From contig JAHEGF010000046.1 in NCBI GenBank assembly GCA_024645155.1, positions 1 through 7,409 on the forward strand: a DNA stretch of 7,409 nucleotides. The letters are read 5' to 3'. Position numbers and translations under genes: made by a program. Of this stretch, positions 1 to 5,529 are shown in pieces; the first letter of the stretch is position 1, and each line of letters begins with the position of its first letter. Below the pieces are notes generated by a model that was given only the letters and a program-made list of their open reading frames with translations, made no database searches and was not told where the DNA came from. This stretch comes from Phyllobacteriaceae bacterium (GTDB lineage: Bacteria > Pseudomonadota > Alphaproteobacteria > Rhizobiales > Rhizobiaceae).

Positions 1-81
1 GACACCGAGCATGGCGATGAGTACGGTTGCCAGAACAAAGGCTACTGGTGCGGTTCGCCGTGCGCTGGTTCACTGTCGGTG

Positions 82-579
82 TCAGCCACGTTCACCTTCG
101 GCGATCGGTTCTTGGTACGTAAAGCCCATGTCCCACGGGAAATAGATCCAGGTATCCTGACTGACCTCGGTCACGAACGTGTCCACCATCGGTCTGCCGG
201 TCGGCTTGGCATAAACGGTTGCAAAGTGAGCCTTCGGCATCATCGCACGCACAATTGCTGCCGTTTTGCCGGTGTCTGTCAAATCATCGACAATAAGTGT
301 GTGCTCGCCCTCGTTTTCGAGGAGTTCATCGGTCACGCCCTTCAACACGTGAAGATCGCCCTGTTCTGAGTATTCGTGGTAGGAGGCAACGCACACTGTC
401 TCGATCTGGCGGATTCCAAGCTCGCGGGAGATGATGGCGGCTGGCACCAGCCCACCGCGCGTAATGCAGACCATCGCATCCCATTTCCGGTTCATGCCTG
501 CAAGACGCCACGCCAATGCGCGGGCATCGCGGTGAAACTGGTCCCAGGATACGGGGAAGGCTTTATCGGGCAGGGACAT
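82..579 (-). CDS. gpt: xanthine/guanine phosphoribosyltransferase
   Basis: A 165-residue type I phosphoribosyltransferase that salvages xanthine and guanine, joining them to PRPP to give XMP and GMP in the cytosol. Visible marks are ITRGGLVPAAIISRELGIR (about residues 39-57), the PRPP-binding loop LIVDDLTDTGKT (95-106), with the two acidic residues followed by the TDTGKT phosphate loop, and YFPWDMGF near the C terminus (146-153), which matches the PWDMG base-binding end of E. coli Gpt. Length is close to the family norm of about 150-165. The frame stays open upstream to 780, but ATG 577-579 is chosen because GAGGAG sits 7 bases before it and the family N terminus begins here. The upstream extension would also run into the transporter gene. 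It lies 119 bases downstream of the MFS gene on the same strand. Confidence 0.93.
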   Translation of the reverse strand: MSLPDKAFPVSWDQFHRDARALAWRLAGMNRKWDAMVCITRGGLVPAAIISRELGIRQIETVCVASYHEYSEQGDLHVLKGVTDELLENEGEHTLIVDDLTDTGKTAAIVRAMMPKAHFATVYAKPTGRPMVDTFVTEVSQDTWIYFPWDMGFTYQEPIAEGERG

Positions 580-616
580 CTGTGCGCTCCTCGGCTGTTG
601 CGCCCTCAGGCGGCAA

Positions 617-645
617 ATGATGGATTGCGCGCCGGTGTGCCGCAA
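617..645 (-). promoter_or_regulatory. weak promoter candidate for gpt
   Basis: Read on the minus strand, TTGCGG (645-640) and CATCAT (622-617) are separated by 17 bases and end 37 bases before the gpt start. They match the sigma-70 consensus at 3/6 and 4/6, so this is only a candidate. Transcription from the MFS gene is an equally good explanation for gpt expression. Confidence 0.22.
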
Positions 646-690
646 ACTCAGCGCGAGCGCAAGACCGGGCACCGGCCGATCCCCTGCCGG
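631..690 (-). repeat. inverted repeats between MFS gene and gpt
   Basis: GCCGGTG (631-637) is matched by CACCGGC (670-676), and CCGGC (672-676) is also matched by GCCGG (686-690), so the middle arm could pair with either neighbour. No run of T follows on the minus strand, so this does not look like a rho-independent terminator. It may be chance in GC-rich sequence or a small 3' structure on the transporter message. Confidence 0.3.
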
Positions 691-698
691 ATACTGCC

Positions 699-1919
699 TC
701 AGGCATTTGCGGCTTGGCGTAGGCGGTTTCGCGACTTCGTAAGGATCAGCGCCATGATGGCGATATTCAGGAAATTCCACGCGATGCCGTTGAGGAATGC
801 GTATTGATAGGATCCTGTCAGATCGTAGATCCAGCCCGACATCCAGCCGCCCAGTGCCATTCCGACAATCGTGGCCATGATGACGAAGCCGACCCGCGCT
901 CCGGCTTCGCGGGCAGGCAGATATTCACGCACAATTACCGCATAACTTGGAACAATGCCGCCCTGTGACAGGCCAAACACCAGGCTGACTACATAGAGCG
1001 GTGCCATGCCGTCAAAGGGCAGATAAAGAAAAAGCGCGATGCACTGCAATGTTGATCCAATCAGGAGTGTCATGACACCGCCCAGCCTGTCCGCCACCAG
1101 GCCCGAAATCAGGCGCGATACGACACCTCCCAGCAACATCAGCGACAGCATTTTTGCTCCGACAGTAGGCCCGTAGCCGAGATCCACGCAATAGGAGACA
1201 ATGTGCACCTGGGGCATGGACATGGCCACGCAACAAGCAACGCCCGCCAGGGCCAGCAGCAGTTGAAACGTGCGTGGAGAGAAATTCACCGCGCGGGCGT
1301 TCGATCGCGATATGGTGTCGGCATGTTCGGCTGCGCTTTCGGGCACGCGTCTTTTAAGCAGAAGTGACAGCGGAACGATGAGAAACAGCGTTGAAACCGC
1401 CAGGACCTGGTAGGCCGCGCGCCAGCCGTACTCGCTGAGGATACCGCTTAGCAGCAACGGCCAGATCGCGCCGGAAAGGTAATTTCCACTGGCTGCGATC
1501 GCCACCGCAATGCCGCGTTTTTTTAAGAACCAGTGCGAAATGTCGGCGATCAGCGGTCCAAAACTGGCAGCGGTTCCGAAACCGACAACGAATTGCAGGA
1601 TCGTCAAGGTCAGGATTGATCCACTCAGCGCTGCCAGCGCAAATCCCGTGGCAATGGTTGCCGCAGCACCTGCCAGTGAGATCGTAACTCCAAACCTGTC
1701 AACTGCACGGCCGATCACCAGGTTGCCGACCGCAAAACCGATCATGGTCAACGTATAAGGCATGGATGCTTCGGCCCGCGCCGTGGCAAATTCGGCCTGG
1801 ACAGCTGGCATGATCACAATGATTGCCCACATGCCGACATTGCCGACCATGGCTATCGCCAGTGTGACGCCGAGGCGCAACCAGGAATACCGGCTGTCGA
1901 GGATCTCTGTTCCGTTCAT
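699..1919 (-). CDS. MFS transporter, monocarboxylate/OFA-like type
   Basis: A 406-residue major facilitator superfamily permease of the inner membrane, with about 12 hydrophobic segments in two halves and a charged central loop near residues 189-212 (KRRVPESAAEHAD...). The family signature between helices 2 and 3 is GRAVDRFG (70-77), and its repeat in the second half is GLVADRLGG (273-281). The FLKKRGIAVAIAASG stretch (131-145), EYGWRAAYQVL (163-173) and HIVSYCVDLGYG (239-250) resemble the monocarboxylate/oxalate-formate type branch, but this does not fix a substrate. Length is normal and nothing is broken. ATG 1917-1919 is kept because the next methionine would remove most of helix 1. No convincing Shine-Dalgarno sequence is seen before it. 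A terminator separates it from uspA upstream, and gpt follows in the same direction. Confidence 0.88.
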   Translation of the reverse strand: MNGTEILDSRYSWLRLGVTLAIAMVGNVGMWAIIVIMPAVQAEFATARAEASMPYTLTMIGFAVGNLVIGRAVDRFGVTISLAGAAATIATGFALAALSGSILTLTILQFVVGFGTAASFGPLIADISHWFLKKRGIAVAIAASGNYLSGAIWPLLLSGILSEYGWRAAYQVLAVSTLFLIVPLSLLLKRRVPESAAEHADTISRSNARAVNFSPRTFQLLLALAGVACCVAMSMPQVHIVSYCVDLGYGPTVGAKMLSLMLLGGVVSRLISGLVADRLGGVMTLLIGSTLQCIALFLYLPFDGMAPLYVVSLVFGLSQGGIVPSYAVIVREYLPAREAGARVGFVIMATIVGMALGGWMSGWIYDLTGSYQYAFLNGIAWNFLNIAIMALILTKSRNRLRQAANA

Positions 1920-1947
1920 TGTGCGGACGTTAGGGGCTGCAGCGATG

Positions 1948-1953
1948 ATTGTA
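1948..1953 (-). promoter_or_regulatory. possible -10 element of the MFS gene
   Basis: TACAAT on the minus strand matches TATAAT at 5 of 6 positions and lies 28 bases before the transporter start, just after the uspA terminator. No acceptable -35 hexamer is seen 16-18 bases further upstream, so the element may need an activator or be fortuitous. Confidence 0.3.
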
Positions 1954-1965
1954 TATGATTGAATG

Positions 1966-1995
1966 AAAACGGAGCAGGACTCGCCCCTGCTACCG
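1966..1995 (-). terminator. rho-independent terminator after uspA
   Basis: On the minus strand, CGG-T-AGCAGG (1995-1986) pairs with CCTGCT-CCG (1978-1970), giving nine GC-rich pairs with one bulged T and a 7-base loop. It is followed directly by TTTT (1969-1966). It lies about 100 bases after the uspA stop and before the MFS gene, which suits ending the stress-protein transcript. The T-run is short, so termination may be partial. Confidence 0.58.
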
Positions 1996-2095
1996 CTGCG
2001 CCAAGTTAATCAACGACCTGCCGCTTGCCCGCACCCGATCAGTCAAAACGGTACCGGAAGCAACTTCAGGGCCTGTCAACTCGGATGTCTTGGCG

Positions 2096-2935
2096 TCAGT
2101 GCGACATCAGGGTCATTGACGGCATCGACTGCAGGATCGTACGCGTTGCGCCGCCAAATACCAGTTCGCGAAGTCGAGAATGGCCGTAGGCCCCCATAAC
2201 CAAGAGGTCAACACCGGTTTCTGCGACACGATTTTCGATCATTGCGGCAACTGACACATCAGGCGCGCGCTCGATTTCGACGGATACTTTCAGCCCGTGG
2301 CGCGACAACGTGGCGGCCAGTTCCGATCCGGCATAAGGCGCGCTTTGGTCGCGGGTGTCTTTGGGATCGACAATGAAGATCTCGGTTTCCTTGGCTTCTT
2401 TCAATAGCGGCAATGCATCGAAAACGGCCCTTGCAGCCTCCCGGCGGCCATTCCAGGCGATTAAGGCACGTTTGATTGTTGCTGGAGGGGAACCGGCGAA
2501 TGGCACCAGCAATACCGGGCGCCCGGAATCGAACAGCAAAGTTTCCACACGCGTGAATGTATCGGTCTCCGATGACGGGTCACGCTGCATGGCAACGACA
2601 AGATCGGAACGGTAGGCGCTGGAAAGCGCAGTGCGGGCGTTGTCCCCGGAATCATTTTCGAAATTGCGCCATTCAATCTCCAAACCGTAGGGTTTGAGCT
2701 CTTTTTCCGCGGTAGCCTTGCAACTGGCAGCACGTTCACGGCTCTTTTGCAGTGCCAGGTCAAGATATGTCGCATCGGGGAAACCTTCCGGAGTGGCAAA
2801 TACCGCCGGCGACGGCTCGGAATGAACGCCAATCATGTGGGCATCCCATTTTGTCGCCAATGGCGCAATATAGGAAAAAAGCCTGTTGGCGTCTTCGGGT
2901 TTTGACAGCACCACGAGTACGGTTTTGTAAGTCAT
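2096..2935 (-). CDS. tandem-domain universal stress protein (UspA family)
   Basis: A 279-residue cytosolic protein with two Usp domains, about residues 1-145 and 152-279. The first opens with the typical beta strand YKTVLVVL and ends with RPVLLVPF. The second opens with KRALIAWNGRREAARAV and contains the nucleotide-binding signature G-x2-G-x9-G as GAYG (248-251) followed by GG (261-262). The first domain lacks that signature at the equivalent place (AMQRDPSSETD, near 115-125), so only the C-terminal domain should bind ATP. Two-domain proteins of this length are common in proteobacteria and are often induced by low oxygen, stasis or redox stress. ATG 2933-2935 is chosen because GGAGG sits 5 bases before it and the Usp fold starts at once. 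A longer frame to 3061 would swallow the operator. An FNR/FixK-type box lies about 70 bases upstream and a terminator follows. The exact ligand and role are unknown. Confidence 0.9.
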   Translation of the reverse strand: MTYKTVLVVLSKPEDANRLFSYIAPLATKWDAHMIGVHSEPSPAVFATPEGFPDATYLDLALQKSRERAASCKATAEKELKPYGLEIEWRNFENDSGDNARTALSSAYRSDLVVAMQRDPSSETDTFTRVETLLFDSGRPVLLVPFAGSPPATIKRALIAWNGRREAARAVFDALPLLKEAKETEIFIVDPKDTRDQSAPYAGSELAATLSRHGLKVSVEIERAPDVSVAAMIENRVAETGVDLLVMGAYGHSRLRELVFGGATRTILQSMPSMTLMSH

Positions 2936-2953
2936 GACGGCCTCCGGAAATCG

Positions 2954-2976
2954 GTCACTGAGTGTAACGCTGTGAC
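2954..2976. repeat. inverted repeat in uspA leader/promoter
   Basis: GTCAC (2954-2958) and GTGAC (2972-2976) form an inverted repeat with a 13-base centre, and CACT-G-AGTG (2956-2964) is a smaller palindrome inside it. It lies between the FNR-type box and the uspA ribosome binding site and could be a second operator or chance. Confidence 0.25.
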
Positions 2977-3004
2977 AAGTCTGACGCCATGCCTGGATTG
3001 TGCC

Positions 3005-3018
3005 TTGATACGGATCAA
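3005..3018. promoter_or_regulatory. FNR/FixK-type operator upstream of uspA
   Basis: TTGATACGGATCAA is an exact match to TTGAT-N4-ATCAA, the binding palindrome of FNR, FnrL, FixK and Anr regulators. Its centre is about 76 bases before the uspA start codon, in the range expected for an activator site. A likely -10 at the canonical class II distance is not obvious; TACACT (2966-2961, minus strand) lies about 48 bases from the box centre, which would put the box near -58. Control of two-domain Usp genes by this regulator family is well known in proteobacteria; regulation here is inferred. Confidence 0.7.
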
Positions 3019-3100
3019 GAAAAATTCTGGCGCCGAACTGAGAAAAATGACGCCACAACATGCTTGCAGGCGAGGCAAATCCGGCTTATTGGGTCGCTCG

Positions 3101-3113
3101 CGGCAAGTTGCCG
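3101..3113. repeat. short palindrome just before tRNA-Trp
   Basis: CGGCAA-G-TTGCCG is a perfect inverted repeat ending 6 bases before the first base of the tRNA. In the precursor RNA it could form a small 5' leader hairpin next to the RNase P cut. A role as an operator is equally possible; neither is shown. Confidence 0.3.
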
Positions 3114-3119
3114 TGGTCT

Positions 3120-3195
3120 AGGGGTATAGCTCAGTTGGTAGAGCGACGGTCTCCAAAACCGTAGGTCGTGGGTTCGAGTCCCTCTGCCCCTGCCA
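3120..3195 (+). tRNA. trnW: tRNA-Trp (anticodon CCA)
   Basis: A complete 76-base tRNA that decodes UGG. The acceptor stem AGGGGTA (3120-3126) pairs with TGCCCCT (3185-3191) with one U-G pair. The D stem is GCTC/GAGC (3129-3132, 3141-3144). The anticodon stem ACGGT/ACCGT (3146-3150, 3158-3162) closes the loop CTCCAAA with CCA at 3153-3155. The T loop TTCGAGT is at 3173-3179, the discriminator is G3192, and the CCA tail is encoded (3193-3195). The T stem GTGGG/CCCTC has one U-U mismatch (3169/3183), which I recall as usual for alphaproteobacterial tRNA-Trp. tRNA-Trp upstream of secE is a known arrangement in several bacterial groups. A weak TTGCAG-17-TATTGG pair at 3064-3092 might be its promoter. 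Confidence 0.97.
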
Positions 3196-3269
3196 GAAAA
3201 ATATAGTGCCGTTTAGACGATTGGATGGTTTTGGCGGCACGTTTGGGCATGAAATCGGTCCTGCACCTC

Positions 3270-3298
3270 TTGCGCGGTGACAGAATCGGATTTATGTA
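3270..3298 (+). promoter_or_regulatory. weak promoter candidate for the secE-nusG-rpl operon
   Basis: TTGCGC (3270-3275) and TATGTA (3293-3298) are separated by 17 bases and would start RNA near 3305, giving a leader of about 110 bases before secE. Each hexamer matches consensus at only 3 positions, which is weak for so highly expressed an operon. Read-through from the tRNA promoter is an alternative. Confidence 0.28.
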
Positions 3299-3339
3299 GG
3301 GTCGAACAGACACGCGGTGCGTGGAGCTGAAGTATTGGC

Positions 3340-3354
3340 TTTACGTGCCGTAAA
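3340..3354. repeat. palindrome in secE leader
   Basis: TTTACG-TGC-CGTAAA is a perfect 6-base inverted repeat with a 3-base centre, 62 bases before the secE start. It could be a protein-binding site or a small hairpin in the leader RNA. No known regulator consensus is recognised. Confidence 0.35.
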
Positions 3355-3416
3355 CGTGTGGAAGATGGAAATTTCGTGATTTTCTGTCGTTCCCGCGAAA
3401 ATAAGTTGAGCAATCG

Positions 3417-3620
3417 ATGGCTTCCAAAACGACCAACCCATTTACGTTTCTTCAGCAAGTGCGCTCGGAAACGGCCAAAGTAACTTGGCCGAGCCGGCGT
3501 GAAACCGTAATTTCCACAATTATGGTGGTCGCGATGGCTTTCTTGGCCGCGATTTTCTTTTTTCTTGCCGATCAGATTCTTTCATGGGGCGTTGAACTGA
3601 TCCTTGGGCTTGGCCAGTAA
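3417..3620 (+). CDS. secE: preprotein translocase subunit SecE
   Basis: A 67-residue small form of SecE, the clamp that stabilises SecY in the inner-membrane SecYEG channel. The cytoplasmic amphipathic helix (about residues 8-21, FLQQVRSETAKV) is followed by the conserved hinge VTWPSRRET (22-30) and one transmembrane helix (about 31-52). This is the single-helix form typical of alphaproteobacteria, shorter than the three-helix E. coli protein (127 residues). It begins at ATG 3417. Only a weak GAG lies 7 bases before the start, so translation signals are poor compared with the rest of the operon. nusG follows after 27 bases, the usual secE-nusG pairing. Confidence 0.95.
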   Translation: MASKTTNPFTFLQQVRSETAKVTWPSRRETVISTIMVVAMAFLAAIFFFLADQILSWGVELILGLGQ

Positions 3621-3647
3621 CACCGCGATATCGGAGACTATGCAAAA

Positions 3648-4175
3648 ATGACCGCGCGCTGGTACATCGTCCACGCCTACTCGAATTTTGAAAAGAAAGT
3701 TGCCGAGGCCATTGAGGAGAAGGCCAAGGCGAAAGGGCTTTCCGAAAAGATCGAGAAAATCATGGTACCGACCGAAAAGGTCGTCGAGGTGCGCCGCGGC
3801 CGCAAGGTTGATGCCGAGCGCAAGTTTTTTCCGGGTTACGTGCTGGTGCGCGCCGAACTGACCGACGAAGTGTTCAGCCTGATCAAGAATACGCCAAAAG
3901 TTACGGGTTTTCTCGGTGACTCCAAGCCAGTGCCGATCAGCGACGCCGAAGCTGATCACATCCTGACCCAGGTCCAGGAAGGCGTTGAGCGGCCGAAATC
4001 ATCGGTCACCTACGAAATCGGAGAACAGGTCCGGGTATCGGATGGTCCGTTTGCCTCGTTTAACGGCTCTGTTCAGGAAGTTGACGAGGAAAGGTCGCGC
4101 CTGAAAGTGGAAGTCTCCATTTTTGGCCGGGCAACGCCAGTAGAACTGGAGTTCTCCCAGGTCGAGAAGGGCTGA
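3648..4175 (+). CDS. nusG: transcription termination/antitermination factor NusG
   Basis: A 175-residue NusG, which binds the RNA polymerase clamp, reduces pausing, assists Rho and couples transcription to translation through ribosomal protein S10. The NGN domain covers about residues 1-115, with the start WYIVHAYSNFEKKVAEAI, the FFPGYVLV core (60-67) and NTPKVTGFLG (81-90). The C-terminal KOW domain (about 121-175) carries IGEQVRVSDGPFASFNG and ends in SQVEKG. Length and order are normal. ATG 3648 has GGAGA about 10 bases upstream, somewhat far. It is co-directional with secE and is followed by a 136-base leader before rplK. Confidence 0.97.
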   Translation: MTARWYIVHAYSNFEKKVAEAIEEKAKAKGLSEKIEKIMVPTEKVVEVRRGRKVDAERKFFPGYVLVRAELTDEVFSLIKNTPKVTGFLGDSKPVPISDAEADHILTQVQEGVERPKSSVTYEIGEQVRVSDGPFASFNGSVQEVDEERSRLKVEVSIFGRATPVELEFSQVEKG

Positions 4176-4200
4176 ACTGAATTCCGCCAGGTGCGGATCT

Positions 4201-4214
4201 GGCGCGGAAGCGCC
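4201..4214 (+). other. GNRA-capped hairpin in rplK leader
   Basis: GGCGC-GGAA-GCGCC forms a 5-bp stem with a GNRA-type loop, 25 bases after the nusG stop. No T-run follows, so it is not a classical terminator. It may protect or mark the 3' end of a processed nusG message or flank the L1 element. Confidence 0.45.
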
Positions 4215-4221
4215 GAAAACC

Positions 4222-4265
4222 GGTGGGAGTAGAGGCAGCTAAGCCGGCTGCCAAACCGTACCACC
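4222..4265 (+). promoter_or_regulatory. L1-binding leader element (autogenous control of rplK-rplA)
   Basis: GGTGGGAG (4222-4229) and TACCACC (4259-4265) bracket a hairpin GGCAGC (4234-4239) / GCTGCC (4247-4252). The outer arms pair as GGTGG/CCACC, and the asymmetric internal loop holds GGAG on one side and AAACCGT on the other. The same words, GGTGGGAG and TACCACC, form the base of the L1 stalk helix of 23S rRNA as I remember it. That is the known basis of L1 feedback: free L1 binds its own message and blocks rplK-rplA translation. Position (47 bases before rplK) and structure agree. Function is inferred. Confidence 0.72.
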
Positions 4266-4276
4266 ACACTGCAACC

Positions 4277-4290
4277 GCCGGGAAACCGGC
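4277..4290 (+). other. GAAA-tetraloop hairpin before rplK
   Basis: GCCGG-GAAA-CCGGC is a 5-bp stem with a GNRA loop, ending 7 bases before the rplK ribosome binding site GAGG (4298-4301). It may insulate the binding site from, or connect it with, the L1 element just upstream. Confidence 0.45.
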
Positions 4291-4311
4291 ATCAATTGAG
4301 GCAGATACACA

Positions 4312-4740
4312 ATGGCTAAAAAGATTGCAGGCCAGTTGAAGCTGCAGGTTCCGGCAGGATCGGCGACACCGTCGCCTCCGATCGGCCCTGCACTTGGTCA
4401 GCGCGGCATCAATATCATGGAATTCTGCAAGGCGTTCAATGCTGCCACGCAGGAAACCGAAAAGGGCTCGCCTATTCCCTGTGTCATCACATACTACCAG
4501 GACAAGTCTTTCACATTTTCGATGAAGACGCCTCCGGTGAGCTACTTTCTGAAGAAGGCCGCGAAACTGAAATCAGGTTCCAGCCTGCCAGGTCGTGAAC
4601 CGGCCGGCACCATTTCGGCGGCCGATGTTCGCAAGATCGCGGAAGCGAAAATGGTTGACCTCAATGCTGCTGACATCAACGCAGCGGTGCGCATGGTCGA
4701 GGGTTCCGCCCGTTCCATGGGCTTGATGGTTGGAGGTTGA
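4312..4740 (+). CDS. rplK: 50S ribosomal protein L11
   Basis: A 142-residue L11, which sits at the base of the ribosomal stalk on the GTPase-associated region of 23S rRNA and takes part in factor-dependent GTP hydrolysis and in RelA activation. The N-terminal domain (about 1-70) has KIAGQLKLQVPAGSATPSPP and IGPALGQRGINIMEFCKAFN, including the proline-rich segment near residues 20-26 touched by thiopeptide antibiotics. The rRNA-binding C-terminal domain (about 75-142) has KLKSGSSLPG and ends GSARSMGLMVGG. Length is the family standard. GAGG lies 10 bases before ATG 4312. rplA follows after 4 bases, so the two are probably translationally coupled. Confidence 0.98.
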   Translation: MAKKIAGQLKLQVPAGSATPSPPIGPALGQRGINIMEFCKAFNAATQETEKGSPIPCVITYYQDKSFTFSMKTPPVSYFLKKAAKLKSGSSLPGREPAGTISAADVRKIAEAKMVDLNAADINAAVRMVEGSARSMGLMVGG

Positions 4741-4744
4741 TCCG

Positions 4745-5443
4745 ATGGCTGGAAAAAGATTTAAGAAAGCTCTTGAAAATATTGATCGTACAAAACTTTA
4801 TCCGTTGACGGAAGCGATCAAGATGGTCAAGGAACGCGCGACCGCGAAGTTCGATGAAACCATTGAGGTCGCCATGAATTTGGGTGTCGACCCGCGCCAT
4901 GCCGACCAGATGGTCCGGGGTGTTGCCAATCTACCCAACGGTTCAGGACGCACCGTCAGGGTTGCGGTATTCGCCAAGGATGCGAAGGCCGATGAAGCGC
5001 GTGAAGCGGGGGCAGATATTGTCGGAGCCGAGGACCTGATGGAGACGGTTCAAAAGGGCGAAGTCAATTTCGACCGTTGCATTGCAACGCCGGACATGAT
5101 GCCGCTGGTAGGCAGGCTTGGAAAGATCCTCGGGCCTCGCGGTATGATGCCTAACCCCAAGGTTGGTACCGTGACCATGGACATCAAGGCGGCAGTCGAG
5201 GCGTCCAAGGGTGGCGCAATCGAATTTCGCGTTGAAAAAGCCGGCATTATCCATGCAGGCGTTGGCAAGGCATCGTTTGATGAAAAAGCGATTGAGGAAA
5301 ATGTCCGCGCTCTGCTGGATGCGGTTCTAAAAGCCAAGCCAACGGGTGCAAAGGGCAACTACCTGAAGAAAATCGCAATGACATCGACCATGGGACCGGG
5401 TGTTCACATCGATGTTGCCGGTCTTTCTGCCGGCGGAAACTGA
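4745..5443 (+). CDS. rplA: 50S ribosomal protein L1
   Basis: A 232-residue L1, the protein of the mobile L1 stalk at the E site, which helps release deacylated tRNA and represses its own operon by binding the message. The family signature LGKILGPRGMMPNPKVGT lies at about 125-142 and is followed by an RNA-contacting segment and MGPGVHIDVAGL at the C terminus. ATG 4745 is chosen over the in-frame ATG at 4730, which lies inside rplK, because GGAGG (4732-4736) is 8 bases before it and MAGKRFKKA is the usual start. The binding site lies within the end of rplK, which favours coupled synthesis with L11. Confidence 0.98.
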   Translation: MAGKRFKKALENIDRTKLYPLTEAIKMVKERATAKFDETIEVAMNLGVDPRHADQMVRGVANLPNGSGRTVRVAVFAKDAKADEAREAGADIVGAEDLMETVQKGEVNFDRCIATPDMMPLVGRLGKILGPRGMMPNPKVGTVTMDIKAAVEASKGGAIEFRVEKAGIIHAGVGKASFDEKAIEENVRALLDAVLKAKPTGAKGNYLKKIAMTSTMGPGVHIDVAGLSAGGN

Positions 5444-5450
5444 ATTATTC

Positions 5451-5476
5451 GGAGCGCGGCGGAAATTCCGCGCTCC
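5451..5476 (+). other. strong hairpin after rplA
   Basis: GGAGCGCGG (5451-5459) pairs with CCGCGCTCC (5468-5476), nine perfect pairs with an 8-base loop, starting 7 bases after the rplA stop. The next bases are TGACTGAATT, with no T-run, so it is not a standard terminator. A role in stabilising the rplK-rplA message or in RNase III processing is possible. Confidence 0.6.
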
Positions 5477-5484
5477 TGACTGAA

Positions 5485-5527
5485 TTCCGGACCTTTCGGG
5501 GTCCGGGGTCCGGAAGGAAACTTCCGG
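5485..5527 (+). promoter_or_regulatory. mutually exclusive hairpins before the L10 leader
   Basis: TTCCGGACC (5485-5493) can pair perfectly with GGTCCGGAA (5507-5515), or its CCGGACC part can pair with the nearer copy GGTCCGG (5500-5506). CCGGAAG (5510-5516) can instead pair with CTTCCGG (5521-5527) around a GAAA tetraloop. Using the near copy leaves the third hairpin free to form; using the far copy excludes it. This is the layout of a switch or attenuator, but no good T-run follows (only GGTTATCC). Confidence 0.5.
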
Positions 5528-5529
5528 TT

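Larger units (their letters stand above)
3196..3416 (+). other. gene-free leader between tRNA-Trp and secE
   Basis: These 221 bases have no credible gene. An inverted repeat GTGCCG (3206-3211) / CGGCAC (3235-3240) lies just after the tRNA and could be its 3' structure, but it lacks a clean T-run. CGGCACGT (3235-3242) is also an exact complement of ACGTGCCG (3343-3350). A promoter candidate lies between the two arms. Confidence 0.5.

Noticed and set aside
580..780. N-terminal extension of gpt by 67 codons
   Set aside because: It overlaps the end of the MFS gene, has no family similarity, and a good GAGGAG site marks ATG 579.
376..807. 143-codon plus-strand frame across gpt
   Set aside because: Antisense shadow of gpt and the MFS gene, with no recognisable domain.
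2936..3061. N-terminal extension of uspA by 42 codons
   Set aside because: It would cover the FNR-type box and lacks Usp similarity; GGAGG precedes ATG 2935.
3582..3959. 125-codon minus-strand frame across nusG
   Set aside because: Antisense to a certain nusG, with no domain.
4730..4744. Upstream ATG for rplA
   Set aside because: It lies in the rplK end and before the GGAGG site that serves ATG 4745.
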